Both the position numbers and the translations under genes were made by a program. The notes below the pieces were generated by a model. The model made no database searches and had not been told where the DNA came from. It saw nothing but the letters and a program-made list of their open reading frames with translations. Below are positions 26,611-34,890 of a stretch of 64,000 bases of DNA, piece after piece (position 1 is the first letter of the stretch; the number at the start of each line of letters is the position of its first letter). The DNA comes from Polaromonas sp. CG_9.7 (GTDB taxonomy: Bacteria; Pseudomonadota; Gammaproteobacteria; Burkholderiales; Burkholderiaceae_C), in the NCBI RefSeq assembly GCF_015752205.1, contig NZ_JADOVG010000003.1, positions 124,001 through 188,000 on the forward strand, read 5' to 3'.

Positions 26611-27564
26611 TCAACCCAACAACCGCGCCCGCGCCTCTTCATACTCCCGCTTCAACTGCGCCACAAAATCAGCCGTGCTTTGCACCTTGCTGACCGCGCC
26701 AATACCCTGGCCGCAGCCCCAGATGTCTTTCCAGGCTTTGCTCTTGTCGCCGCCGAAGTTCATCTTGCTGGGGTCGCTTTCGGGCAGGTTGTCGGGGTCC
26801 ATGCCGGCGGCGCGGATGGACGGGGCGAGGTAGTTGCCGTGCACGCCGGTAAACAGGTTGCTGTAGACGATGTCGTCGGAATTGCTTTCGACAATCGCCT
26901 GCTTGTAGGCGTCTGACGCCCGGGCTTCTTCGGTGGCGATGAAGGCCGAGCCGATGTAGGCAAAGTCGGCCCCCATGGCTTGCGCGGCCAGCACGCCGCC
27001 GCCGGTCGAGATCGAACCCGACAGCGCCACCGGGCCGTCGAACCACTGGCGGATTTCCTGGATCAGGGCGAACGGGCTTTTCACGCCGGCATGGCCGCCT
27101 GCGCCGCAGGCCACGGCAATCAGGCCGTCGGCGCCTTTTTCAATCGCCTTGTGGGCATGCTTGTTGTTGATGATGTCGTGCAGCACCACGCCGCCCCAGC
27201 CGTGTACGGCCTGGTTCAGGTCTTCGCGCGCGCCCAGCGAGGTGATGATGATGGGCACCTTGAAGCGGGCGCACATTTCCAGGTCATGTTCCAGCCGGTC
27301 GTTGGACTTGTGCACGATCTGGTTGATTGCAAACGGCGCGGCTGGCTGGTCCGGGTTCGCCAGGTTGTAGGCGGCCAGCGTCTCGGTGATCTCGGCCAGC
27401 CAGTCTTCAAGCTGCGCGGCGGGGCGCGCATTGAGGGCGGGTACAGAGCCGACGACGCCCGCCTTGCATTGCTCGATGACGAGCGTGGGGTTGCTGATGA
27501 TGAACAGGGGCGAGCCGATGATGGGCAGTGGCAAATGGTTCAGGGCGCCGGGAAGTCTGGACAT
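26611..27564 (-). CDS. Nitronate monooxygenase / 2-nitropropane dioxygenase-like flavoprotein
   Basis: A 317-residue FMN-dependent TIM-barrel protein. The FMN phosphate region CGAGGHAG (with the presumed catalytic His) and ALSGSISTGGGVLAAQAMGADFAYIGSAFIAT are clear, and the C-terminal DPSKMNFGGDKSKAWKDIWGCGQGIG block is typical of one class annotated as nitronate monooxygenase. The ATG at 27564 was chosen because GGAGA lies six bases before it; an in-frame ATG at 27582 lacks a ribosome site. Physiological substrate may be a nitronate such as propionate-3-nitronate; members of this fold also act as enoyl reductases. Confidence 0.85.
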   Translation of the reverse strand: MSRLPGALNHLPLPIIGSPLFIISNPTLVIEQCKAGVVGSVPALNARPAAQLEDWLAEITETLAAYNLANPDQPAAPFAINQIVHKSNDRLEHDLEMCARFKVPIIITSLGAREDLNQAVHGWGGVVLHDIINNKHAHKAIEKGADGLIAVACGAGGHAGVKSPFALIQEIRQWFDGPVALSGSISTGGGVLAAQAMGADFAYIGSAFIATEEARASDAYKQAIVESNSDDIVYSNLFTGVHGNYLAPSIRAAGMDPDNLPESDPSKMNFGGDKSKAWKDIWGCGQGIGAVSKVQSTADFVAQLKREYEEARARLLG

Positions 27565-27639
27565 GGTGTTCTCCGTTGTCATTGTTTATTTTTTGCAACC
27601 ACTCAGGTCGCTCGAAGCTGTTCGCATTCACTTTTGTCA

Positions 27640-27745
27640 TTGCGGACTGAGCCTGCCCCGGCCTCGATCCGGGGATCCGCTATCCATGCCCCCCGCTGTA
27701 GAGAAGGGATGGATCCCGGGTCGAGCCCGGGATGACAGAAGAGGC
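27640..27745. repeat. REP-like palindromic repeat, second copy
   Basis: CCCGGG-TCGAG-CCCGGG (27715-27731) followed by ATGACAGAAGAGGCAG; inverted relative to the copy at 9437-9540. A second related half (TCCGGGGATCCGC) begins the element. It lies between the nitronate monooxygenase and acyl-CoA dehydrogenase genes. Confidence 0.65.
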
Positions 27746-27814
27746 AGAGATAACATCAAAACCTGTTGTTGCGCATTAACCTGAAAAGCGGCTTGAGTGG
27801 TTGCGATTTTTAAG

Positions 27815-27878
27815 AAAAATAAGGCTTTTGCGCACGACTGGCTTACGCAGTCAGCTATGCATTCAGTAGCAAAAACTA
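27815..27878 (-). repeat. Interspersed repeat copy 4 (minus orientation)
   Basis: Read on the minus strand it gives TTTTTGCTACTGAATGC, ATAGCTGACTGCG, a short spacer, GTGCGCAAAAGCC and a T-rich tail, matching the family layout. It lies immediately downstream of the acyl-CoA dehydrogenase stop. Confidence 0.55.
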
Positions 27879-27885
27879 CCCGCGT

Positions 27886-29676
27886 TTAAAACGCGTCGAG
27901 GGCCAGCGCATTCACGCTGTCGGCGCCTTCGACGATGCTGTCGCGCATGCCGGGCACTTTGGTCAGCAGGTGGTCGGCGTAAAAGCGGGCGGTGGTGATC
28001 TTGGCCTGCATGAACGACGCATCGACGCCTTGAGCCAATTGCGCTTGCGCCACCAGCAGCGAGCGCGCCATTTGCCAGCCGGCGACCACATTGCCCGCCA
28101 GCATGAGGTAAGGCACGCTGCCTGCAAACACCGCATTGGGCTCGCCCCGGGTGTTGGCGGCGACAAACTCGACCACATCGACAAAGGCTTCGCGCGCGGC
28201 GCTCAAGCGTTTGGCCACAGCCAGTGCGTCGTCGCTGCCTTGTTCCCGCAATTCGGCTTCAGTGGCTTCGATCTGGGCGGCAATGCCTTTGGCGGTCTGG
28301 CCGCCGTCGCGGACGGTTTTACGGCCCACCAGGTCATTGGCCTGGATGGCGGTCGTGCCTTCGTAGATTGTCAAAATCCGGGCGTCGCGGTAATACTGCG
28401 CAGCACCGGTTTCCTCGATAAAGCCCATGCCGCCATGCACCTGAATGCCCAGCGAGGTGACTTCCTGGCTCATCTCGGTGCTGTAGCCCTTGACCAGCGG
28501 CACCATGAATTCATAGAAGGCCAGGTTCTGCTTGCGCACATCGGCATCCGGGTGTTGGTGCGCGGCGTCGTAGGCAGCGGCGGCGACGGTGGCCATGGCG
28601 CGACAGCCTTCGGTGTAGGCGCGCATGGTCATCAGCATGCGCTTGACGTCGGGGTGGTAGATGATGGCGGCGCTGGCCTTGATGGAGCCATCGACCGGGC
28701 GGCTTTGCACGCGGTCCTTGGCGAAGGCCACGGCTTTTTGATATGCCCGTTCCGCAATGGCAATGCCCTGCACGCCGACGGCGTAACGCGCGGCGTTCAT
28801 CATGATGAACATGTATTCAAGGCCGCGATTTTCTTCGCCGACGATGAAGCCGGCCGCGCCGCCGTGGTCGCCAAACTGCAGCACGGCCGTGGGCGACGCC
28901 TTGATGCCCAGCTTGTGCTCGATGCTGACGCAATGCACGTCGTTGCGTGCGCCCACCGAACCGTCGGCATTGACCATGAATTTCGGCACGACAAATAAAC
29001 TGATGCCCTTGACGCCTTCCGGTGCGCCACTGGCACGGGCCAGCACCAGATGGACGATGTTGTCGGCCATGTCGTGTTCGCCGTAGGTGATGTAGATCTT
29101 GGTGCCAAACACCTTGTAGCTGCCGTCAGCCTGCGGCTCGGCGCGGGTGCGCACGGCGGCCAAGTCAGAGCCGGCCTGCGGCTCGGTCAGGTTCATGGTG
29201 CCGGTCCACTCGCCGCTGACCAGCTTTTCAAGGTAAACCGCTTTCAGCTCGCTCGATCCGGCCGTCAGCAGCGCCTCGATGGCGCCGTCGGTCAGCATCG
29301 GACACAGCGCAAAGCTCATGTTGGCCGAGTTGACCATTTCGCCGCACACCGCGCCGATGGTTTTGGGCAGGCCCTGGCCGCCAAAATCGGCCGGGTGCTG
29401 CAGGCCCTGCCAGCCGCCTTCGGCGTATTGCTTGAAGGCGTTCTTGAAGCCGGGCGTGGTGGTGACGACGCCGTCTTTCCAGCTCGAAGGATTTTTATCG
29501 CCCTCCCAGTTCAGCGGCGACAGCACGCCTTCGCTGAATTTGGCGCATTCTTCGAGCACGGCCTGCGCGGTGTCGAACCCGGCGTCTTCGAACCCCGGAA
29601 TCTGCGCGATTTGTTCAATGTTGGCCAGATGCTGGATGCCAAACAGCATGTCTTTAAGCGGCGCTTTGTAGCTCAT
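27886..29676 (-). CDS. Acyl-CoA dehydrogenase, DmdC-like large type
   Basis: A 596-residue flavoprotein dehydrogenase, longer than classic acyl-CoA dehydrogenases because of N- and C-terminal extensions, like DmdC (3-methylmercaptopropionyl-CoA dehydrogenase) and related fatty acyl enzymes. The FAD/substrate motifs MNLTEPQAGSDLAAVRTRAE, KIYITYGEHDM and GGMGFIEETGAAQYYRDARI are present, and the catalytic base is the Glu in IYEGTTAIQ. The ATG at 29676 has GGAGAAAAG upstream. It follows etfB-etfA, the electron acceptor it needs, but a terminator lies between etfA and this gene. Confidence 0.92.
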   Translation of the reverse strand: MSYKAPLKDMLFGIQHLANIEQIAQIPGFEDAGFDTAQAVLEECAKFSEGVLSPLNWEGDKNPSSWKDGVVTTTPGFKNAFKQYAEGGWQGLQHPADFGGQGLPKTIGAVCGEMVNSANMSFALCPMLTDGAIEALLTAGSSELKAVYLEKLVSGEWTGTMNLTEPQAGSDLAAVRTRAEPQADGSYKVFGTKIYITYGEHDMADNIVHLVLARASGAPEGVKGISLFVVPKFMVNADGSVGARNDVHCVSIEHKLGIKASPTAVLQFGDHGGAAGFIVGEENRGLEYMFIMMNAARYAVGVQGIAIAERAYQKAVAFAKDRVQSRPVDGSIKASAAIIYHPDVKRMLMTMRAYTEGCRAMATVAAAAYDAAHQHPDADVRKQNLAFYEFMVPLVKGYSTEMSQEVTSLGIQVHGGMGFIEETGAAQYYRDARILTIYEGTTAIQANDLVGRKTVRDGGQTAKGIAAQIEATEAELREQGSDDALAVAKRLSAAREAFVDVVEFVAANTRGEPNAVFAGSVPYLMLAGNVVAGWQMARSLLVAQAQLAQGVDASFMQAKITTARFYADHLLTKVPGMRDSIVEGADSVNALALDAF

Positions 29677-29727
29677 TTCTTTTCTCCAAAAAACCAACAG
29701 TTGCCCGGCAACCCAGGCAGTTCAGAT

Positions 29728-29754
29728 AAAAAAAAGGCGTCCACAAAGACGCCT
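29728..29754 (-). terminator. Rho-independent terminator after etfA
   Basis: On the minus strand: AGGCGTC stem, TTTGTG loop, GACGCCT stem, then eight T (plus-strand A-run 29728-29735; stems 29735-29741 and 29748-29754). It stands between etfA and the acyl-CoA dehydrogenase gene. Confidence 0.9.
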
Positions 29755-29771
29755 GTTTGACAGGTTCCGGC

Positions 29772-30704
29772 TTACAGCGCGGCAGTCAGTTCCGGTACGG
29801 CATTGAACAGGTCGGCTTCCAGGCCGTAGTCGGCCACGCCGAAAATCGGTGCTTCGGCGTCCTTGTTGATGGCGACGATGACCTTCGAGTCCTTCATGCC
29901 GGCCAGGTGCTGGATGGCGCCTGAAATGCCAATGGCGACGTACAGCTGTGGCGCAACGATCTTGCCGGTCTGGCCGACCTGCCAGTCGTTCGGTGCGTAA
30001 CCGGCATCGACGGCTGCGCGCGAAGCACCCAGTGCAGCGCCAAGCTTGTCGGCCAGCGGCTCCAGCACTTCATGGAATTTCTCGTTCGAGCCAAGTGCCC
30101 GGCCACCGGAGACGATGATCTTGGCGGCGGTCAGTTCGGGGCGGTCGCTCTTGGCGATTTCAGCACCCAAAAAGCTCGACTTGCCGCTGTCGGTCACGCC
30201 GTCCAGCGTTTCGACACTGGCCGAGCCGCCGGTAGAAGCTGCTGCATCAAAGCCGGTGGTTCGCACCGTGATGACTTTGGTGGCGTCCAGGCTTTGCACG
30301 ATGGCAATGGCGTTGCCGGCGTAGATCGGGCGCTCGAAGGTGTCAGCAGCATCAACCTTGGTGATGTCGGAAATCTGGCCGACATCGAGCAGCGCCGCCA
30401 CGCGCGGGGCAATGTTCTTGCCCGACGCCGTCGCCGGAAACAGGATGTGCGAATAGGCTTCGGCCATGCCGACCACCTGCGCCGCCATGTTTTCAGCCAG
30501 GCCGTGGGCGAAGTGTTCGCCTTCGACATGGATGACTTTGGAAACGCCGGCTATTTTGGAGGCAGCCTCGGCGGCGGCCTGAGCGCCTTTACCGGCTACC
30601 AGCACATGCACGTCGCCGCCACACTGGCTGGCTGCGGTCACGGTGTTGAGGGTGGCAGGCCGGATGCTGGCGTTGTCGTGTTCTGCAATGACTAAAGAGG
30701 TCAT
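29772..30704 (-). CDS. etfA: Electron transfer flavoprotein alpha subunit
   Basis: A 310-residue EtfA that carries the FAD and passes electrons from acyl-CoA dehydrogenases to ETF-quinone oxidoreductase. The C-terminal FAD-binding domain is clear: [53 protein letters not shown] and [18 protein letters not shown]. It follows etfB after 32 bases on the same strand and ends just before a strong terminator. Confidence 0.97.
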   Translation of the reverse strand: MTSLVIAEHDNASIRPATLNTVTAASQCGGDVHVLVAGKGAQAAAEAASKIAGVSKVIHVEGEHFAHGLAENMAAQVVGMAEAYSHILFPATASGKNIAPRVAALLDVGQISDITKVDAADTFERPIYAGNAIAIVQSLDATKVITVRTTGFDAAASTGGSASVETLDGVTDSGKSSFLGAEIAKSDRPELTAAKIIVSGGRALGSNEKFHEVLEPLADKLGAALGASRAAVDAGYAPNDWQVGQTGKIVAPQLYVAIGISGAIQHLAGMKDSKVIVAINKDAEAPIFGVADYGLEADLFNAVPELTAAL

Positions 30705-30736
30705 GGGGTTTTACTTCCGTTTGGTCAGTGAAATTG

Positions 30737-31486
30737 TTAAATGACTTTGGCTTCGTTCTTGAGCTTGTCCACCAAGGCGGCCACGTCGGCCACCTTGATG
30801 CCGGCGCTGCGCTTGGGCGGCTCGCTGACCTTCAGGGTCTTGATTCGCGGCGCCACATCGACGCCCAGGTCTGCGGGCTTGACGTTTTCAAGCGTCTTTT
30901 TCTTGGCCTTCATGATGTTGGGCAGCGTGACGTAACGCGGCTCATTGAGGCGCAGGTCGGTGGTGATAATCGCCGGCAGCGTGAGCGACAGCGTTTCCAG
31001 GCCGCCATCGACTTCGCGCGTGACGTTGGCTTTGCCGTCAGCGACTTCGACCTTGGAGGCAAAGGTGGCCTGGCCCCAGCCGAGCAGCGCGGCCAGCATC
31101 TGGCCGGTCTGGTTGCAGTCGTCGTCGATGGCCTGCTTGCCGAGGATGACGAGCTGGGGTTGCTCTTTGTCTACCAATGCCTTGAGCAGCTTGGCCACGG
31201 CCAGCGGCTGCAACTCTTCTGCGGTTTCGACCAGAATGGCGCGGTCGGCGCCGATGGCCATGGCGGTGCGCAGGGTTTCCTGGCACTGCAGCACGCCGCA
31301 GGAGACGGCGATGACCTCGGTGGCCACGCCCTTTTCCTTCAGGCGCACGGCTTCTTCGATGGCGATTTCGTCAAACGGGTTCATGCTCATCTTGACGTTG
31401 GCGATGTCAACGCCCGAGCCGTCGCTCTTGACGCGGACCTTGACGTTGTAATCGACGACGCGTTTGACGGGGACCAGAATTTTCAT
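30737..31486 (-). CDS. etfB: Electron transfer flavoprotein beta subunit
   Basis: A 249-residue EtfB, exactly the usual length, starting [20 protein letters not shown]. The AMP-binding and recognition-loop region is present ([15 protein letters not shown], and [24 protein letters not shown]). The ATG at 31486 is preceded by TTGGAG; the longer open frame extends into the promoter and is rejected. It is the first gene of the etfBA operon, and the leader contains two candidate operators described separately. Confidence 0.97.
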   Translation of the reverse strand: MKILVPVKRVVDYNVKVRVKSDGSGVDIANVKMSMNPFDEIAIEEAVRLKEKGVATEVIAVSCGVLQCQETLRTAMAIGADRAILVETAEELQPLAVAKLLKALVDKEQPQLVILGKQAIDDDCNQTGQMLAALLGWGQATFASKVEVADGKANVTREVDGGLETLSLTLPAIITTDLRLNEPRYVTLPNIMKAKKKTLENVKPADLGVDVAPRIKTLKVSEPPKRSAGIKVADVAALVDKLKNEAKVI

Positions 31487-31516
31487 GACGGTGGCTCCAA
31501 AAAATGTTGATTGACG

Positions 31517-31532
31517 TTGACGTAAACGTAAC
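31517..31532. promoter_or_regulatory. LiuR-like palindrome upstream of etfB
   Basis: TTGACGTAAACGTAAC has two ACGT half-sites in inverted order (TTGACGT, two bases, ACGTAAC). This resembles the sites described for MerR-family LiuR regulators of branched-chain amino acid and fatty acid catabolism in proteobacteria; the comparison is from memory. It lies 31 bases upstream of the etfB ATG. Confidence 0.4.
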
Positions 31533-31614
31533 TTATATATTCTATAACCGGGCATCCAGTGTGCCATGCGGTCATCCTGCGAAATAAATGCATATCTTGC
31601 CGCAGAAGTAAAAA

Positions 31615-31639
31615 AGAACGACCGTTCTATTTAATTATA
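31615..31639 (-). promoter_or_regulatory. Candidate etfBA promoter -10 with a TetR-type operator
   Basis: A perfect inverted repeat AGAACG-AC-CGTTCT (31615-31628) lies directly downstream, in the minus direction, of a consensus TATAAT (31634-31639). The predicted start of transcription falls inside the palindrome, the placement expected for a repressor. Such palindromes are typical of TetR-family regulators of acyl-CoA metabolism. No good -35 is seen. No regulator gene is in this window. Confidence 0.5.
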
Positions 31640-31682
31640 GGGGTCATCCTGCTTCAAATTAAAGCACTTGTTTTGTTAGCCG

Positions 31683-33074
31683 TCATTCAGGCACCGGCAG
31701 GGCTTTGCCGGCATCCGGTAACGATGTCGCCTGGCCTGTGCCGGCGGCCAGGTTTGCCGGGGTGTGAATCACCCGCTGCGGATAGGGAATCTCGATATGG
31801 TGGGCGCGCAAGGATTTCAAGATGGCCAGATTGACCTTAGAGCGCACGTTCTGCATGCCGTTTTCAGGATCGCAAATCCAGTAGTTCAGCGTGAATTCGA
31901 GGCCGTCGGCGCCAAAATTGGTCAGGTTGACCCCCGCCGCCGGCTCTGGCAGCACGCGCTCCTGCCCCAGCGCCGCTTCGGTCAGCAGGCGCATCACCAG
32001 TTCTTCGTCGCTGCCATAGCCGACCGATACCACGGTGGACTGCAGCACCCGGGTATCGCTCAGCGACAGGTTTTCGATGCGGTTGATGATGAACATCTCG
32101 TTCGGCACGATGGATTCGCGCCCGGACGGCGCGCGCACCACGGTGTACCTAGCATTGATGTCGGTGATGCGACCTTCAAAGTTGTCAACGCGTATGTTGT
32201 CGCCGATGCGCACGCTGCGTTCTGCCAGCATGACAAAGCCGCTCACATAGTTCGAAGCGAGCTTTTGCAATCCAAAACCCACGCCAACGCCAATGGCGCC
32301 GCCCAGCACCGACAGCGCCGTCAGGTCAATGCCGACGGACGACAGCGCCAGCAGCAAGCCGACGAACATCAGCGTCGCGCGCGTGGCATTGCTCACCGCC
32401 TTGCGCAGCGACAGCTCGCCGCCAGTGGCCGAGCGCAGCAGCCGGCTTTCAATCGCCGACGAGATCCAGAGGGTGATCAGCAGCACGACGCCGGCCGTTA
32501 GCGCCCCCTGAAGCAAGGCGCGCACCGACAGCAGCGAGCCGCCAACCTTCCATTTGATGCCGTCCAGTTCGTCCAGAATGATCGGCAGCAGGCCGCTGAC
32601 CCAAAGCACCATCAGCGCCCAGGCCAGCCAGGAAAAGGTACGCTCCAGCGCCCGAACCACCGGCGCGTTCTTGAAAGCGACCTGCAGCACCTTGACGCTC
32701 AGGCGTATGGCGGCCAACGCCAGCAGCACCGGAATCGCCAGTCTGAACAGTGCCAGCGGAAACAGCTGCGCCAGCAGGGTTTGCGCCACATACGCCAGGG
32801 CCAGGAGCAACAGCGGAAACAGCACGCCATCGACAATGCGCCGGCCAAACAGGATGGACGCGTCGTTTTGCGCATGCTGCGTCCGGTTCAGCAAGCGCAC
32901 CGCCAGCCAGGCAAGCAGCGCGCAGGCCACCAGCGATGCCAGTTCAATCAATGCGTTGGGCTGGGTCATGGCGCGCAGCCAGGCGTCCAGGCTGTCAATC
33001 GGCGCAGGCGCAGATACGTAAGAAGCAGGAGATGAAGTCGAAGGAAGCGAAGAAGCCACCTGGGACAGACTCAC
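31683..33074 (-). CDS. MscS-family mechanosensitive ion channel
   Basis: An inner-membrane channel of about 463 residues with several hydrophobic segments before the conserved MscS core. The pore helix and beta domain are visible: GAIGVGVGFGLQKLASNYVSGFVMLAERSVRIGDNIRV, FEGRITDINARYTVVRAPSGRESIVPNEMFI. Its role would be release of solutes on osmotic downshift. The GTG at 33074 forms a GTGA overlap with the stop of the crotonase-like gene and was chosen; a GTG at 33098 is an alternative. Neither has a good ribosome site. Confidence 0.9.
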   Translation of the reverse strand: MSLSQVASSLPSTSSPASYVSAPAPIDSLDAWLRAMTQPNALIELASLVACALLAWLAVRLLNRTQHAQNDASILFGRRIVDGVLFPLLLLALAYVAQTLLAQLFPLALFRLAIPVLLALAAIRLSVKVLQVAFKNAPVVRALERTFSWLAWALMVLWVSGLLPIILDELDGIKWKVGGSLLSVRALLQGALTAGVVLLITLWISSAIESRLLRSATGGELSLRKAVSNATRATLMFVGLLLALSSVGIDLTALSVLGGAIGVGVGFGLQKLASNYVSGFVMLAERSVRIGDNIRVDNFEGRITDINARYTVVRAPSGRESIVPNEMFIINRIENLSLSDTRVLQSTVVSVGYGSDEELVMRLLTEAALGQERVLPEPAAGVNLTNFGADGLEFTLNYWICDPENGMQNVRSKVNLAILKSLRAHHIEIPYPQRVIHTPANLAAGTGQATSLPDAGKALPVPE

Positions 33075-33886
33075 AGCGCTGGCGTCGGCACTGGCCACTG
33101 CGGTTTTCGTTTCTCGATAAAGGCCAGCACGCCCTCTTGCGCAACGGGGTGCATCATGTTGCAGGCCATGCTTTGCCCGGCCAGTTGGTAGGCCGCTTCA
33201 ATGCCGGTTTCACGCTGCTGGTAAAACAGCGCCTTGCCCATGGCGACGGCTTCACGCGGTTTGGCAAGAATAGCCTGAACCATGTTTTCCACCGCGTCGT
33301 CAAGTGTTTCCAGCGGCACGACGCGGTTGACCAGCCCCCGCGCACAGGCCTCGTCGGCGCTGATGAAGCCGCCAGTCAGCAGCATTTCCATGGCCTGCTT
33401 GGCCGGGATGTTTCGCACCAGCGGCACGCTGGGTGTGGCGCAGAACAGCCCGACGTCAATGCCGTTGACGCCAAAGCTGGCACCGCTGGCCGCCACGGCC
33501 AGGTCGCTTTGTGCCACCAGCTGGCAACCGGCGGCCGTCGCCAGGCCGTGCACCCGGGCAATCACCGGCACCGGCAACTTCTGGATCGACAGCATCATGC
33601 GGCTGCACTGGGCAAACAGCTTCTGGTAATAGGCCATTTCCGGCTGGGCACGCATTTCCTTGAGGTTGTGTCCAGCGCAAAAGGCCTTGCCGAGGGCTGA
33701 CAGCACCACGATGCGGGCCGATTCGTCGAGCGCAATGGCGTCAAGCGCCGACTGCAATGCGGCCAGCATGTCCTCGCCCAGCACGTTGAAAGCGGCCGGC
33801 CGGTTCAAGACCAGGTGGTGAACGCCGCGCGCGTCGCGGGTATGCAGCAGCGGCGAAGAAACGTCGGCCGTGGAAATAACACGCAT
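33071..33886 (-). CDS. Enoyl-CoA hydratase/isomerase-family protein lacking both catalytic glutamates
   Basis: A 271-residue crotonase-fold protein. The CoA-binding and oxyanion regions are present (SALGKAFCAGHNLKEM, and HGLATAAGCQLVAQSDLAVAA). The two glutamates that hydrate enoyl-CoA in true enoyl-CoA hydratases are replaced: Gln in GCQLVAQ and Asn in FGVNGIDVGLFC. This matches the ECHDC3-like subgroup, whose reaction is unclear. It overlaps the following mscS gene by four bases, and the histone-deacetylase-like gene lies nine bases upstream on the same strand. Confidence 0.88.
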   Translation of the reverse strand: MRVISTADVSSPLLHTRDARGVHHLVLNRPAAFNVLGEDMLAALQSALDAIALDESARIVVLSALGKAFCAGHNLKEMRAQPEMAYYQKLFAQCSRMMLSIQKLPVPVIARVHGLATAAGCQLVAQSDLAVAASGASFGVNGIDVGLFCATPSVPLVRNIPAKQAMEMLLTGGFISADEACARGLVNRVVPLETLDDAVENMVQAILAKPREAVAMGKALFYQQRETGIEAAYQLAGQSMACNMMHPVAQEGVLAFIEKRKPQWPVPTPAL

Positions 33887-33895
33887 GAAAAACTC

Positions 33896-34849
33896 CTATA
33901 AATCAGCCAGCACGCGAAGATGTGCCTCGACGCTGCGGCCCAGCGCACCCTGGCTGTAGCCGCCCTCCAGCGACGACACAATGCGGCCTTTGGCATGGCG
34001 GTCGGCAACCTGCTTGATACGTGCGGTGATCCAGGCGAAATCCTGTTCGTTCAGGTTCATCTGGCCGAGTTCGTCGTCGCGGTGGGCATCAAAACCGGCG
34101 CTGATGAAGATCATTTGCGGCTTGAAGTCTTCCAGCCGGGGAATCCACATCATGTCGATCATTTCGCGAATGTCCATGCCCCGGGTATTCGCCGGCACCG
34201 GCAGGTTGAGCATGTTGGGTGCATCGCTGTCAGCACCGCTGAACGGAAACAGCGGATGCTGGAAAAAGCTCACCATCAGGATGCGCGGGTCGCCCTGAAT
34301 GATGTCGGCGGTGCCGTTGCCGTGGTGCACGTCGAAATCGACAATCGCCACGCGCTTGAGGCCGTGGCGCTCCAGCGCGTACTTGGCGGCAATGGCGATA
34401 TTGTTGAAAAAGCAGAATCCCATGGCCTTGCTGCGCTCGGCATGGTGGCCGGGCGGCCGCACGGCGCAAAAGGCGTTGGTTATTTCGCCCGCCACGACGC
34501 TGTCGGTGGCTGCAATGGCCGCACCTGCTGCGCGCAGCGCAGCCGTCCAGGTGTGGACGTTCATCATGGTGTCGGGGTCGATCTGCACATGGCTCGGGCC
34601 GCCAGCCACGATGTCGTCGGCCAGCTGCTGACCCAAGCCGCGAATCGCCGCCACCAGCATGCGGTCATGCGCCAGCTCGATGTCGCCGATGGCCGCGAGC
34701 GGCACGTCGCGGCGTTCCAGCGAATCGGCCAGGCCGGACGCCTGAAGCTGGCGCTCGATCGCCTCAAGCCGTTCGGGGCATTCGGGATGGCCCGGCCCCA
34801 TTTCATGCTTCAAGAAATCCGGGTGGGTGAAATAGCCGGTTTTGTTCAT
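33896..34849 (-). CDS. Histone deacetylase-fold amidohydrolase (acetylpolyamine/AcuC type)
   Basis: A 317-residue zinc amidohydrolase of the arginase/deacetylase superfamily. Catalytic His135-His136 (PPGHHAE), zinc ligands Asp173 and His175 (DFDVHHGNGT) and Asp254 (AGFDAHRDD), and the C-terminal EGGYSQGAL motif are all present, so it should be active. Bacterial members deacetylate acetylpolyamines or other small N-acetyl compounds, or control acetyl-CoA synthetase (AcuC). It heads a same-strand group with the crotonase-like and MscS genes. Confidence 0.92.
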   Translation of the reverse strand: MNKTGYFTHPDFLKHEMGPGHPECPERLEAIERQLQASGLADSLERRDVPLAAIGDIELAHDRMLVAAIRGLGQQLADDIVAGGPSHVQIDPDTMMNVHTWTAALRAAGAAIAATDSVVAGEITNAFCAVRPPGHHAERSKAMGFCFFNNIAIAAKYALERHGLKRVAIVDFDVHHGNGTADIIQGDPRILMVSFFQHPLFPFSGADSDAPNMLNLPVPANTRGMDIREMIDMMWIPRLEDFKPQMIFISAGFDAHRDDELGQMNLNEQDFAWITARIKQVADRHAKGRIVSSLEGGYSQGALGRSVEAHLRVLADL

Positions 34850-34890
34850 GACGAGTAAATCATGTTAAAAATTACGTTATCGTTCAAAGC

